From positions 112,806 to 149,671 of the forward strand of contig NZ_VDFC01000043.1 in the NCBI RefSeq assembly GCF_008369065.1: DNA of 36,866 nt. Direction: 5' to 3'. The stretch comes from Streptomyces apricus. Its GTDB lineage: Bacteria; Actinomycetota; Actinomycetes; Streptomycetales; Streptomycetaceae. The notes beneath the pieces were generated by a model. The model did not search any database and was not told the origin of the DNA. It worked only from the letters and a program-made list of their open reading frames with translations. The position numbers and the translations under genes were made by a program. Below are positions 15,640 to 24,742 of this stretch, in pieces. How positions within the stretch are numbered: position 1 is the first letter of the stretch; each line of letters opens with the position of its first letter.

Positions 15640-17364
15640 TCAGCCGGTGAACTTCACGTCGGTGATCGCCTGCTTGAAGCCGGCGCTGCTGAACTGATCG
15701 CCCGGCGCGTTCGGCACCGCGGTGATCCAGACCAGAACGTACCGGGTCTTCACCGCTTTCTTGGTGGAGATGCTCAGTTCCTTGCCGCTGGTCCTACCGG
15801 AAGCGATCTTCGTCATGGAACCGAGAGGGGTGGACGACGACAACGAGTCCGTCGCGTACAGCGTCGCCGTCGTGTGGTCGCCCGTGTAGTACAGCCCTAT
15901 CGACGCCTCCGCCACGTCCTGCTCGGAGCCGAGGTCGTAGACGATTCCGACGCCCTGCTTGAAGGGCGCCAGCACGGGGCCGCCCTTGTAGGAGTACGTC
16001 CGCCAGTACGTGGAGCTGTCCTTGTCGTACGTCAGGCCCGCGTCACCGGCGTGCTGGGGCTTGCCGTCCGGGTAGTACTCCGCGGCGCCCTTGATCACGA
16101 TCGGCTTGGCCGGCTTCGCCTCGACGCCGTTCTTGTCGTTCTCGTCCGTCGTCCGGGTGTTGCCCGTCTCGTCGGACTTCCCGTGGTCCATGAGCGCGTC
16201 CGCCAGCTGCCAGCTGCCGAGACCCAGCGCGGCGATCAGGAGCGCGGACACCGTCCACTTGAGCGCCTTACCGGTACGGGTCTGCAGCGGGGGCAGCGGC
16301 GCCGACATCGCCTGGGTGGCACCCGGGTGAGGCGCGGGATGGCCGTAGCTGCCCTGCTGGTACGTCGTGCGCTGGTACTCCGGCGGGGCCGTGAAGGTGG
16401 GCTCCGGCGGCCGGATGCGGGGCATCTCGCCGACCGCCTTCACCAGTTCCTCCGGCGTGGTGCACGGGGGTTCCTGGCGGGACGCCGTCGCGCCGTCGTT
16501 GACGAGTGCGCGCATCGCGAGCTCGGACAGGCCGCGGTGCACCCCTGCCCGCACCTGGTCGGGTGCGATGAGACCGACGCCCTTGGGCAGCCCGGAGAGG
16601 CCGTACGCGTCGTCCTCGTACGGCCAGCGCTGGGTGAGCGCGGCGTACAGCAGCGCGCCGATCGCCTCCGTGTCCGTGCGCTGCGGGGTCTCCGAAGTGA
16701 CGCCGCGCAGGGCGGCGTTCACGGCGAGGCCCCGGATGCGCCACTGCCCGGACGAGGTACGCAGCACGGCGCCGGGGGTCAGCTTGAGGTGAGCCAGCCC
16801 TTCACGGTGCGCGGCGGCCATCGCCTGGGAGACCTGACTGACCATCTGGTACGCCTCGTGCACCTCCAGCGGACCGGTGGCCAGAAGCGTCGTCAGCTCC
16901 GTGGCGTCCGGCAGCCATTCGTGCACGACGTAGACGAGGTCGTTCTCCTCGACCGCGTCCAGGACCTGGACGAAACGGGGGTCGCCCAGCAGCGCCGACG
17001 AACGGGCCGCCGCCAGGACGGAGCGCGCTCGTGGGTGGTCGGCGGGCAACAGGTGCACACCCACCGCACGGCGGAGCTTCTCGTCCACCGCACGCCAGCT
17101 GCTGAAACCGTCCAGACGGGTGACACACTCCTCCAGGCGATAGCGTCTGGCGAGCTTGTGCCCACTGTGCAACTCGGGCGGTGACGTCCTGCCGGGGCTC
17201 TCTTTCCCCCCGCTCCCCTGTGCCTCTTCGCTCTTCGAGCTGTCCGTGTCCCGCTCCCGGTTTAGGGCCACCCCGTCGGCCGTGGACTGGTCCGCCTTCG
17301 CGGTCAGCGGCTCATCGCCGCTGCTGTCCGCCACGTCGACGGCAGCCGTGCTCCGTTCCGCCAC
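15640..17364 (-). CDS. Membrane pseudokinase with extracellular discoidin-like domain
   Basis: 574 residues from GTG 17362-17364, chosen because AGGAG lies 5 nt upstream; the frame extends 20 codons further. Residues 70-295 have a Ser/Thr kinase fold without catalytic residues. The VAIK lysine is replaced (RAVGVHLL), the HRD loop reads HLKLTPG and the DFG loop reads RGLAVN. A proline/glutamine linker, one membrane span (368-388) and a C-terminal beta-rich F5/8-type domain with the DKDSSTYWRTYSY signature follow. In mycobacteria an equivalent pseudokinase is fused to MurJ; here it is a separate gene next to murJ. Likely a signalling scaffold for peptidoglycan synthesis. Confidence 0.85.
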   Translation of the reverse strand: MAERSTAAVDVADSSGDEPLTAKADQSTADGVALNRERDTDSSKSEEAQGSGGKESPGRTSPPELHSGHKLARRYRLEECVTRLDGFSSWRAVDEKLRRAVGVHLLPADHPRARSVLAAARSSALLGDPRFVQVLDAVEENDLVYVVHEWLPDATELTTLLATGPLEVHEAYQMVSQVSQAMAAAHREGLAHLKLTPGAVLRTSSGQWRIRGLAVNAALRGVTSETPQRTDTEAIGALLYAALTQRWPYEDDAYGLSGLPKGVGLIAPDQVRAGVHRGLSELAMRALVNDGATASRQEPPCTTPEELVKAVGEMPRIRPPEPTFTAPPEYQRTTYQQGSYGHPAPHPGATQAMSAPLPPLQTRTGKALKWTVSALLIAALGLGSWQLADALMDHGKSDETGNTRTTDENDKNGVEAKPAKPIVIKGAAEYYPDGKPQHAGDAGLTYDKDSSTYWRTYSYKGGPVLAPFKQGVGIVYDLGSEQDVAEASIGLYYTGDHTTATLYATDSLSSSTPLGSMTKIASGRTSGKELSISTKKAVKTRYVLVWITAVPNAPGDQFSSAGFKQAITDVKFTG

Positions 17365-17482
17365 CGTCGCTCCTGCCTCCCCATTCGTTGCAAGCTGTCC
17401 GACGCCAAAGCCAATTGTGCCCACAGTCCGTCCCTCTGCACGACACGCGGTCGCGGACGATGGTTGTGCGCGTACCCCGCTC

Positions 17483-19705
17483 TCAGCGCCCGAGGCGCCC
17501 GCGGACCATGCCCACCATTGCGTTCATTTCCTCGATGCGCATCCGTCGTGCCGCGACGAAGAAGACACCGATCAGTACGACTCCACCGCCGATCAGGGCG
17601 ATGAGCGAGCCGCCGGCACTCTGTCCCAGCGTCTTGCTGATTCCGTAGCAGGCCGCGCCGCTGAGCAGCGCTGCCGGCACCGCCGCGATCGCCAGCCGCG
17701 CGTACGTACGCAGGACACGACCGCCGTCCAGGTCGCCGTCCAGCCGCTTGCTGAGCCGCCGCCAGGCGACTCCGACACCGATCGCGTAGGCCAGGCCGTA
17801 CGACGCGGCCATGCCCGCGACCGCCCAGCGAGGGGGCAGCAGGAGGAAACAGAGTGCGGAGGCGCCGGCGTTGACGGCGGCCACGATGACCGTGTTGTAG
17901 AAGGGCGTGCGGGTGTCCTCGTACGCGTAGAAGGCTCGCAGCACGACGTACTGCACGGAGTACGGGATCAGGCCGAGGCCGAAGGCCATCAGCATGTACC
18001 CCATGTTCGTCGCCTCTTCGGTCCCGGAGGCACCGAACATCAGCGTGCACATCGGGATGCCGAGGGCGACGAAGCCGAAGGCGATCGGCACGATCGCGAC
18101 GGCCGTGGTGCGCAGGCCCTGGGAGATGTCGTCGCGGACCGCTCCGCTGTCGCCCTCGTGGGCCGAGCGCGCGAGACGGGGCAGCAGGGCGGCCATCAGG
18201 GAGACCGTGATGATGGCCTGCGGGAGGCCCCAGATGAGCTGGGCGTTGGCGTAGGCGGCGAAGCCGGTGCCGTCGACCGGGGAGTCCTTGCCCGCCGCGG
18301 TGGACAGCTGGGTCACGACGATCGCGCCCGCCTGGTTGGCGAGGACGAAGAGCACGGTCCACTTGGCGAGCATCGCCGCCTTGCCGAGCCCGTGGCCCTT
18401 CCAGTCGAAGCGCAGCCGCAGCCGGAAGCCGGTCTCCCGCAGGTACGGGATCATCGCCAGCGCCTGGACGACGAGTCCGAGCAGGACGCCGACACCGAGC
18501 AGCCGTTCGCCCTCCGGCGGGATGCTCGAAGCCTCCATGCCGGAGCTGCCAGCGGTGCCGTACACCCAGATGAACAGGCCGAGCGTCACGATGATGACGA
18601 CGTTGTTGAGGACCGGGGTCCACATCATCGCGCCGAACTTGCCCCGCGCGTTGAGGATCTGGCCCATCACCACGTGGATGCCCATGAAGAAGATCGTGGG
18701 CAGGAAGTACCGGGCGAAGGTGACGGCGACGTCGTTGGCCGCCGCGTCCCGTGCGACGGGCGCCGACAGTGCGCGGACCAGCAGCGGCGCGGCGAGCACC
18801 GCGAGTGCGGTGAGCAGGCCGAGGACCACGACGACCAGCGTCAGCAGCCGGTTGGCGTACGCCTCACCGCCGTCCTCGTCGTCCTTCATGGCACGCACCA
18901 GCTGCGGTACGAAGACGGAGTTGAGGCCGCCGCCGACGGTAAGGATGTAGATCATCGTCGGCAGCTGGTACGCGACCTGGAAGGTGTCGCCGAGGAGGCC
19001 GACACCCAGCGCCGCGACGATCAGGGCCGAGCGGATGAAGCCGGTGAGGCGGGAGACCATGGTGCCGGCCGCCATCACCGCGCTCGACTTCAGCAGCCCC
19101 GAGGCGCGGCCCCCGGACTTCTTCGCGGGGGCGGCGGTCGCCGGCGGGGCAGGAGGCGGCGGAGCCGCGGCGGGAGTCCGTTCCGCGGCCGGTGCGGGCA
19201 CGCCGGGCGGCCCGGCGGCAGCGTGGGCGCCGCCCTGCTGCTGGTCGCGGAAGAGGTGGGCGAACGCGTCCGGCTCGTGCCGCTCCTCGCCGGCCCCGGT
19301 CACCAGGTCGTCCACACCCACGAACTGCGTCGTGCGGGGGTCGTCCCCGTACGGCAGGTACTGGGTGGGGCCCTCCGGCTCGGGCGCCGGGGTCTGCGCC
19401 CACACGCGCGGGTCGGGCGCGTACGGCGACTGGGGCGGCTGACCGTAGAGCGGTGGCTGTGGCTGGTACGTGCCGGGCGGTGGCGGGGGATGCGCGGCAC
19501 GGTCGTAGAGGGCCTCGGTTACGGGGTCCTGGGCGGACAGGTCCTGTGCCCGGTAGGGGTCCTGGGCGTAGGCGTCCTGGAAATACCCCTCGGCCGCGTG
19601 CTGCGGGGGCACCTCGCCGGGATCCGGCGGGCCCTGCGGCGGGCCGTCGGGGTGGCCGGAGCCCCCCGCGCCCTGACCGCGGTCACCGTCGTACGGCGCG
19701 TTCAT
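17483..19705 (-). CDS. murJ: Lipid II flippase MurJ (MviN)
   Basis: Translocates lipid-linked peptidoglycan precursor across the membrane. 740 residues from ATG 19703-19705. The first 200 residues are a proline/glutamine-rich cytoplasmic extension. The MviN core begins at GLLKSSAVMAAGTMVSRLTGFIR with about 14 hydrophobic segments, including QVAYQLPTMIYILTVGGGLNSVFVP and a C-terminal MRIEEMNAMVG. E. coli MurJ has 511 residues, so the extra length is the leader. It lies 46 bp after the DUF6049-type gene and 118 bp before the pseudokinase gene, all on the same strand. Confidence 0.94.
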   Translation of the reverse strand: MNAPYDGDRGQGAGGSGHPDGPPQGPPDPGEVPPQHAAEGYFQDAYAQDPYRAQDLSAQDPVTEALYDRAAHPPPPPGTYQPQPPLYGQPPQSPYAPDPRVWAQTPAPEPEGPTQYLPYGDDPRTTQFVGVDDLVTGAGEERHEPDAFAHLFRDQQQGGAHAAAGPPGVPAPAAERTPAAAPPPPAPPATAAPAKKSGGRASGLLKSSAVMAAGTMVSRLTGFIRSALIVAALGVGLLGDTFQVAYQLPTMIYILTVGGGLNSVFVPQLVRAMKDDEDGGEAYANRLLTLVVVVLGLLTALAVLAAPLLVRALSAPVARDAAANDVAVTFARYFLPTIFFMGIHVVMGQILNARGKFGAMMWTPVLNNVVIIVTLGLFIWVYGTAGSSGMEASSIPPEGERLLGVGVLLGLVVQALAMIPYLRETGFRLRLRFDWKGHGLGKAAMLAKWTVLFVLANQAGAIVVTQLSTAAGKDSPVDGTGFAAYANAQLIWGLPQAIITVSLMAALLPRLARSAHEGDSGAVRDDISQGLRTTAVAIVPIAFGFVALGIPMCTLMFGASGTEEATNMGYMLMAFGLGLIPYSVQYVVLRAFYAYEDTRTPFYNTVIVAAVNAGASALCFLLLPPRWAVAGMAASYGLAYAIGVGVAWRRLSKRLDGDLDGGRVLRTYARLAIAAVPAALLSGAACYGISKTLGQSAGGSLIALIGGGVVLIGVFFVAARRMRIEEMNAMVGMVRGRLGR

Positions 19706-19751
19706 GGTTACCCCACCTCATCGTCCCCGGGCCCACCGGCCACGACATCGC

Positions 19752-22274
19752 TCAACGGTCCACTCTCTCACCCGTGCCGGAGGGGTCGGTGATTTCCGGT
19801 GCGGTGTCCGGTGCGTCACCCGGGTGCTCCGGAGCGCGTGCCCCCGGCTCGGAGGGGGCCGCTTGCACGCGGCCGCCCTCCGCGGGGGCACCGCTCACCG
19901 TGCCGTCACCGCTCTTCGCGGCGGCACTGTTCTGCGCGGCGGCGGTGTCGCTCTCCGAGCCGTCACCGTCCTCCGAGCCATCACCGTTCTCCGGGCTGTC
20001 ACCGCTTCCCGTCGCGGCGGCGTTCTCCGCCTCGCCGTCCGCGGGAACGCCGTCCGCCGGGCCGCCCACACCTTCCGCGGCCCGGCGGACGGCCTCCCGC
20101 TTGCGCTGCGTGTACATCCGGAAGCCGGCGAGCACGAGGAGCAGGACACCGCCGGCGATGACCAGCATCACCGTGGCCGTGATCTCCGTGACCTTCACGT
20201 CGAAGGTCATCGCGGGCCCGTACGCCCGGCCGTCCTGCGTGTACAGCTGCGCGACCACCGCGGCCCGGCCGTTGGCGTGGGCGTTGGTGGTGAACTTCAC
20301 CGACTGGCTGTGTCCGCCCGAGACCGAGACCTGCTGCTCCTCGAAGACACCGTCACCGATGCTGAGGCGGCTCGGCTGCTTCGAGGTCAGACGCAGCACC
20401 AGGTGGTCCACGCCCTGGACGAGGTTGTTCTGCACGGTGATCGGGATCGTGGCACTGCGCCCCGAGAGCTTCGCCTCGGACTTCTCGATCAGTCCGACGC
20501 TCTCGGTGAGCCCGACGAGGTACCGCTCCACGCCGGTGCGGTACGCCGACGCCTCGACGGCCCGGCCGCGCCACGAGGTGGACATCGACCGGTCCATGGC
20601 CCGTCCGAAGGGCGTGACCACCCGGGACTGGTTCGAGAGGACCACCTGGAAGCTGTCGAGTTCCTTCTGCGTGCGCTGGATCTGCTCGAACGCCGCGCGC
20701 GGCAGTTCCTGCTTGCGCAGCGAGGAGGGGTACGCGGACGCGGCGGGGACCCGGGTGGTGGCGCCCGCGTCCGGTTCGGCCTTGGTGGCCGCGGACAGCT
20801 CGGCGGACTGGGACCAGTTCCCGTCCTGGAGTGCCGTGAGCGCCGCGGCCATCGTCTGGGCCTGGCCGGCGGTCGGCATGCGCTGCGGGGCGACCACGAT
20901 GCTGCGCTGCCTGTCCGGGGCCTGCTGGGTGAGCATCAGGCTCTGGGCGAGGAACCGCTGCACGGCGAGCGTGGAGTTGCCGGCCACGGTCATGTCGCCC
21001 TGGAAGGCGGTCGACAGCCGGGCGTCCGCGACCACCGCGGTGGTGCCGCCGCCGATCGGCCGGGCCGCGGAAGGCGTGTAGGGAAGGGCGCCGCTCTCCT
21101 GCAGGCTGTCGCTGCGGGTGAGGACGGTGTCGGCGCCCGCCGAGGTCGCGACCTTGACGATCGACGGGTCGATCGCGCCGTTCACGGGCCAGGCGTAGTC
21201 CGTGCTGGGGATCACATGGAGGATCGACTCCACGGTCGTCGCGGCCACGGTGGTGGCGTCCTTGAGGTGGCTGAGCGAGCCGGTCACGGCGGTGCCGTTG
21301 TGGGCGAGCGACGCCAGGTCCGGGTCGGCGAAGGGGAGGGCGACGACCTCCTCGTCCTCGACGGCCTTCTCCAGCTCGCTGAGCCACTTGCCGGCCACCG
21401 CCTGGTGCGTGCCGGCCGTGGTGGTCCTGCTGGAGCCGTTCACCTGGACCCGGTAGCTGCGGGTCATCGCGTCGACGGAGGCCAGCAGGTCCGGGTCGAT
21501 GACCCAGGTGATGTCGAGGTCCTTGCCGAGGCTGAGGAGGCGCTCCAGGCGGCCGCCGGGGGAGATCTCCGCGGCCAGGGCGTCGTCGTCCGCGAAGATG
21601 GGGGTCTGCTGCTCGTTCGACCCCGTCTCGGCCGTCATGTGGGAGGTCGAGATCAGCGGCCACAGGTACGTCGTGCGGCTCTTCGTGTCGGCCGCCTCCG
21701 GCTGCCAGGGCAGGAAGGTTCGCTGGATGCCGAGGATCTGGTCGTACGGTGCGGCGCTGGTCCGGCCGGTGAGCGTGACGCCGAGCTGGTAGACGCCGTC
21801 GGAGCCGAGGTCCAGCTTGTCGACGGGCACGGAGATGCTGAAGGGCTGCGAGATGCCGGGCGCCAGCTTCGCGAACTCGGCCACGTACTTGCCGCCGATC
21901 TCGGTACCCGCGTACGGGTTGCTCTTCGCGGCGTCGTCGATCGCCGAGCGGCCGTTCAGCGTCGGGCCCACCCGCAGACCGACGTGCGCGGCGGTGATCG
22001 CCTGCTTGCCGTTGTTGACGATCCGGCCCGAGACGGTGAGCGTGTCGCCGTCGGAGGGAACGCTCGGGCTGAGCGAGGTCAGGGAGATGCCGACCGTGCG
22101 CGAGCCGGTGGCCTCGGCGGCGATGCTCGATTCGGAGGCATACGACGGCATGGATGTGGGCAGCGTGAGGATGCCGGCCAGCAGAGGCGCCCCGGCGAGC
22201 AGTGCTCCCGTGCGCCGCAGCCAGCGGCGGGCAGGTGAGGGACTGGTCCCCTGGAAGTCTGCCGCCTCGGCCAC
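19752..22274 (-). CDS. DUF6049-type secreted/membrane-anchored protein
   Basis: Function unknown. 840 residues from GTG 22272-22274. A basic N-terminus (RRWLRRTG) and hydrophobic stretch ending PTSMPSYASESS form a signal peptide. The large external region starts with an Ig-like domain (LTVSGRIVNNGKQ). Near residues 725-750 one membrane span ends in the positive FRMYTQRKREA, leaving an acidic, serine/glycine-rich cytoplasmic tail of about 85 residues. The syntenic M. tuberculosis gene next to mviN (Rv3909) is similarly placed. It is probably cotranscribed with murJ, which suggests an envelope role. Confidence 0.85.
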   Translation of the reverse strand: MAEAADFQGTSPSPARRWLRRTGALLAGAPLLAGILTLPTSMPSYASESSIAAEATGSRTVGISLTSLSPSVPSDGDTLTVSGRIVNNGKQAITAAHVGLRVGPTLNGRSAIDDAAKSNPYAGTEIGGKYVAEFAKLAPGISQPFSISVPVDKLDLGSDGVYQLGVTLTGRTSAAPYDQILGIQRTFLPWQPEAADTKSRTTYLWPLISTSHMTAETGSNEQQTPIFADDDALAAEISPGGRLERLLSLGKDLDITWVIDPDLLASVDAMTRSYRVQVNGSSRTTTAGTHQAVAGKWLSELEKAVEDEEVVALPFADPDLASLAHNGTAVTGSLSHLKDATTVAATTVESILHVIPSTDYAWPVNGAIDPSIVKVATSAGADTVLTRSDSLQESGALPYTPSAARPIGGGTTAVVADARLSTAFQGDMTVAGNSTLAVQRFLAQSLMLTQQAPDRQRSIVVAPQRMPTAGQAQTMAAALTALQDGNWSQSAELSAATKAEPDAGATTRVPAASAYPSSLRKQELPRAAFEQIQRTQKELDSFQVVLSNQSRVVTPFGRAMDRSMSTSWRGRAVEASAYRTGVERYLVGLTESVGLIEKSEAKLSGRSATIPITVQNNLVQGVDHLVLRLTSKQPSRLSIGDGVFEEQQVSVSGGHSQSVKFTTNAHANGRAAVVAQLYTQDGRAYGPAMTFDVKVTEITATVMLVIAGGVLLLVLAGFRMYTQRKREAVRRAAEGVGGPADGVPADGEAENAAATGSGDSPENGDGSEDGDGSESDTAAAQNSAAAKSGDGTVSGAPAEGGRVQAAPSEPGARAPEHPGDAPDTAPEITDPSGTGERVDR

Positions 22275-22346
22275 GCGCTCGCCCGTCCCTCGTCGTCGTC
22301 AGTGGTCGTCGGATGGTGCGTCCACGCATGGTAACGATGCGCGCGG

Positions 22347-22374
22347 AGGGTAAGTGCCGCGGTCCGCTCCACAA
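22347..22374 (-). promoter_or_regulatory. Candidate promoter of the DUF6049-murJ operon
   Basis: On the minus strand TTGTGG (22369-22374), 16-bp spacer, TACCCT (22347-22352), 73 bp before the GTG. The short spacer makes it tentative. Confidence 0.3.
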
Positions 22375-22495
22375 GATCGGAGGAAGAGGCCGTCCTGTCC
22401 CCGTATGGGAGCGTATCTGCGGCCGTGTTCCCGCCCGGAGCCGGTGGGACTCCTGTGCACGTTTAATGAAGGCGCCTGTGGGCGCCGGGGCCACG

Positions 22496-22501
22496 TACCC
22501 T
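22496..22501 (+). promoter_or_regulatory. Candidate -10 element for leaderless pcnA
   Basis: TACCCT ends 8 bp before the GTG of pcnA and there is no Shine-Dalgarno sequence, so transcription may start at or next to the start codon. No clear -35 is visible. Confidence 0.3.
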
Positions 22502-22509
22502 TTTCTGTT

Positions 22510-23976
22510 GTGTCGAACGCCAACGAAGACAGTCCCAGTGCCCTGAACCAGGTGCAGAGCCGCGCGGTGAGCGAGCTGCTGCGGGTGTCCCCCGTCGCCG
22601 ACGAACTCGCGCTCCGTTTTCAGGAGGCCGGGTTCTCCCTCGCTCTCGTCGGCGGCTCGGTCCGGGACGCTCTCCTGGGCCGGCTCGGCAACGACCTGGA
22701 CTTCACGACCGACGCCCGTCCCGAGGACGTGGTGAAGATCATGCGGCCCTGGGCGGATGCCCTGTGGGACGTCGGCATCGCCTTCGGCACGGTCGGCGCG
22801 CAGAAGGACGCGCGCGTCGGGGACGTGGACCAGAGCTTCCAGATCGAGGTGACGACGTACCGCTCGGAGGCGTACGACCGGACCTCGCGCAAGCCCGAGG
22901 TGTCCTACGGCGACTCCATCGAGGACGACCTGGTGCGCCGCGACTTCACGGTGAACGCGATGGCCGTGGCGCTTCCCGAGAAGAAGTTCATCGATCCGCA
23001 CGGCGGGCTCGCGGACCTCGCCGCCCGGGTGCTGCGGACGCCGGGTACCCCCGAGTCGTCCTTCTCCGACGATCCGCTGCGGATGATGCGGGCCGCGCGC
23101 TTCGGGGCGCAGCTCGACTTCGAGGTGGCACCGGACGTCGTCGCCGCGATGAAGGCCATGGCCGACCGCATCGAGATCGTGTCCGCCGAGCGCGTGCGCG
23201 ACGAACTCAACAAGCTGATCCTCTCGGCGCACCCGCGCAAGGGGCTGACGCTGCTGGTCGACACGGGGCTCGCCGACCGGGTGCTGCCCGAGCTGCCCGC
23301 GCTGCGTCTGGAGCGGGACGAGCACCACCGGCACAAGGACGTCTACGACCACACGCTGATCGTGCTGGAGCAGGCGATGGCGCTGGAGGAGGACGGCCCT
23401 GACCTCACGCTGCGGCTGGCCGCTCTGCTGCACGACATCGGCAAGCCGCGCACCCGCCGCTTCGAGGAGGACGGGCGGGTCTCCTTCCACCACCACGAGG
23501 TGGTGGGCGCCAAGATGACCAAGAAGCGGATGACGGCGCTCAAGTACTCCAACGAGCTGGTGAAGGACGTCTCACGCCTGGTCGAACTCCACCTGCGCTT
23601 CCACGGCTACGGCACCGGTGAGTGGACGGACTCGGCGGTCCGCCGCTACGTCCGCGACGCCGGCCCGCTCCTCGACCGCCTCCACAAGCTGACCCGCTCC
23701 GACTGCACGACGCGGAACAAGCGCAAGGCCACCGCGCTCTCCCGCGCGTACGACGGTCTGGAGGAGCGCGTGGCGCAGCTCCAGGAGCAGGAGGAGCTGG
23801 ACGCGATCCGGCCTGACCTCGACGGCAACCAGATCATGAAGATCCTGGACATCGGTCCGGGGCCGGCCATCGGCCAGGCGTACAAGTTCCTGTTGGAGCT
23901 GCGGCTGGAGAACGGGCCGATGGAGCACGACGCGGCGGTGTCGGCGCTCAAGGAGTGGTGGGCGCAGCAGAGCTGA
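22510..23976 (+). CDS. pcnA: CCA tRNA nucleotidyltransferase / poly(A) polymerase family protein
   Basis: Adds or repairs the CCA end of tRNA (some relatives add poly(A) tails). 488 residues from GTG 22510. The class II nucleotidyltransferase head has LVGGSVRDALLGRLGNDLDFTT with the catalytic DxD, RRDFTVNAMA, and the template helices DDPLRMMRAARFGAQL. It is followed by an HD domain: LAALLHDIGKP, with metal-binding H-D, and the upstream EHHRHKDVYDHT. The open frame reaches 22354, but that extension is non-conserved and crosses the promoter region. No ribosome site precedes the GTG. It converges on the LppU-like gene. Confidence 0.93.
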   Translation: MSNANEDSPSALNQVQSRAVSELLRVSPVADELALRFQEAGFSLALVGGSVRDALLGRLGNDLDFTTDARPEDVVKIMRPWADALWDVGIAFGTVGAQKDARVGDVDQSFQIEVTTYRSEAYDRTSRKPEVSYGDSIEDDLVRRDFTVNAMAVALPEKKFIDPHGGLADLAARVLRTPGTPESSFSDDPLRMMRAARFGAQLDFEVAPDVVAAMKAMADRIEIVSAERVRDELNKLILSAHPRKGLTLLVDTGLADRVLPELPALRLERDEHHRHKDVYDHTLIVLEQAMALEEDGPDLTLRLAALLHDIGKPRTRRFEEDGRVSFHHHEVVGAKMTKKRMTALKYSNELVKDVSRLVELHLRFHGYGTGEWTDSAVRRYVRDAGPLLDRLHKLTRSDCTTRNKRKATALSRAYDGLEERVAQLQEQEELDAIRPDLDGNQIMKILDIGPGPAIGQAYKFLLELRLENGPMEHDAAVSALKEWWAQQS

Positions 23977-23985
23977 GGGACACGC

Positions 23986-24019
23986 GAGGGCTGATGTTTC
24001 ACGTGAAACATCAGCCCTC
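23986..24019. terminator. parS: Palindromic terminator with embedded parS site 6
   Basis: A 34-bp perfect palindrome: GAGGGCTGAT, then parS GTTTCACGTGAAAC (23996-24009), then ATCAGCCCTC. It lies 10 bp after the pcnA stop between convergent genes, so it looks like both a terminator hairpin and a ParB site. Confidence 0.85.
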
Positions 24020-24055
24020 TGTGGAAGAACCGGAGCGCAAGGACCAGATACGCCG

Positions 24056-24087
24056 AGGGCCGTTGTTTCACGTGAAACAACGGCCCT
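24056..24087. terminator. parS: Palindromic terminator with embedded parS site 7
   Basis: A 32-bp perfect palindrome: AGGGCCGTT, parS GTTTCACGTGAAAC (24065-24078), AACGGCCCT, followed by TT on the plus strand. It is 39 bp past the stop of the minus-strand LppU-like gene. The arms differ from the 23986 element, so the two are not a simple duplication. Confidence 0.85.
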
Positions 24088-24126
24088 TTCGCGTCAGCGC
24101 CCACCTACGTGCGCGTCAGCGCGTTC

Positions 24127-24612
24127 CTACTTGGTGGAGTACTCCGACAGGCAGAGGGTGAAGTCGCTGCTGCCACCGGTCTCGGTGTACTCGGCGTACT
24201 TGGTGCGGTCGCAGCCGGAGTTGTCATCCTTCTTCTGCTCGACCTTGTACGCGGCCTTGGAGTTACCGCAGTCCACGACCTCAAGGTCCGGGTCGGTGGT
24301 GCTGTCCGGGTTGCCGATGCTCATGCAGTCACCGACCTTGGCGGTCTGGGCGTCGTCGCGGTTCGACAGCCAGCCACCGATGCCGACTATGAGGACGACG
24401 ACGGGGATGGCGAACCGCAGGTACTTCTTGAAGTTGCGCTTCGGCGGCTCGGGCGGGACCGGGGCGTACGGGGCGTTCGGCTGCTGCGGGTAGCCCTGCG
24501 GAGGCTGCTGTCCGTAAGGGTTCCCCTGCGGCGGCTGCTGCCCGTACGGGTTGCCCTGGGCCGGCTGGTTCTGGGCGAACGGATTCTGGCCCTGGGGCGG
24601 CGGAGTGGTCAC
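24127..24612 (-). CDS. LppU/SCO3897-type small membrane protein
   Basis: Function unknown. 161 residues from GTG 24610-24612, chosen over the open upstream frame because GAGGGGG lies upstream and VTTPPPQGQNPF starts the low-complexity region. Residues 1-57 are proline/glutamine-rich with a duplicated GNPYGQQPPQ unit. A basic stop (KRNFKKYLR) precedes one membrane span (65-82). The external domain has four cysteines (C96, C115, C134, C154), probably two disulfides, in a KVGDC...VVDCGN...GC...LC pattern of the LppU family. Confidence 0.82.
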   Translation of the reverse strand: MTTPPPQGQNPFAQNQPAQGNPYGQQPPQGNPYGQQPPQGYPQQPNAPYAPVPPEPPKRNFKKYLRFAIPVVVLIVGIGGWLSNRDDAQTAKVGDCMSIGNPDSTTDPDLEVVDCGNSKAAYKVEQKKDDNSGCDRTKYAEYTETGGSSDFTLCLSEYSTK

Positions 24613-24742
24613 TTGGGGGTCCCCCTCGAACGTAGAAGCGCGTGGCGCAAAAACGCATGGCGCGAAATAAGACGCACGTAAACTATCGGGCCCCACTGAC
24701 ATCTCCGTACTCCGGAGGAACTTCGTGGCATTGATGTGACAC

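Noticed and set aside
17156-19792. 878-codon plus-strand frame opposite murJ
   Set aside because: Antisense of a clear MurJ; typical high-GC artefact.
20353-23496. 1047-codon minus-strand frame across the DUF6049 gene and pcnA
   Set aside because: Crosses two well-supported genes out of frame or antisense, with arginine-rich low-complexity translation.
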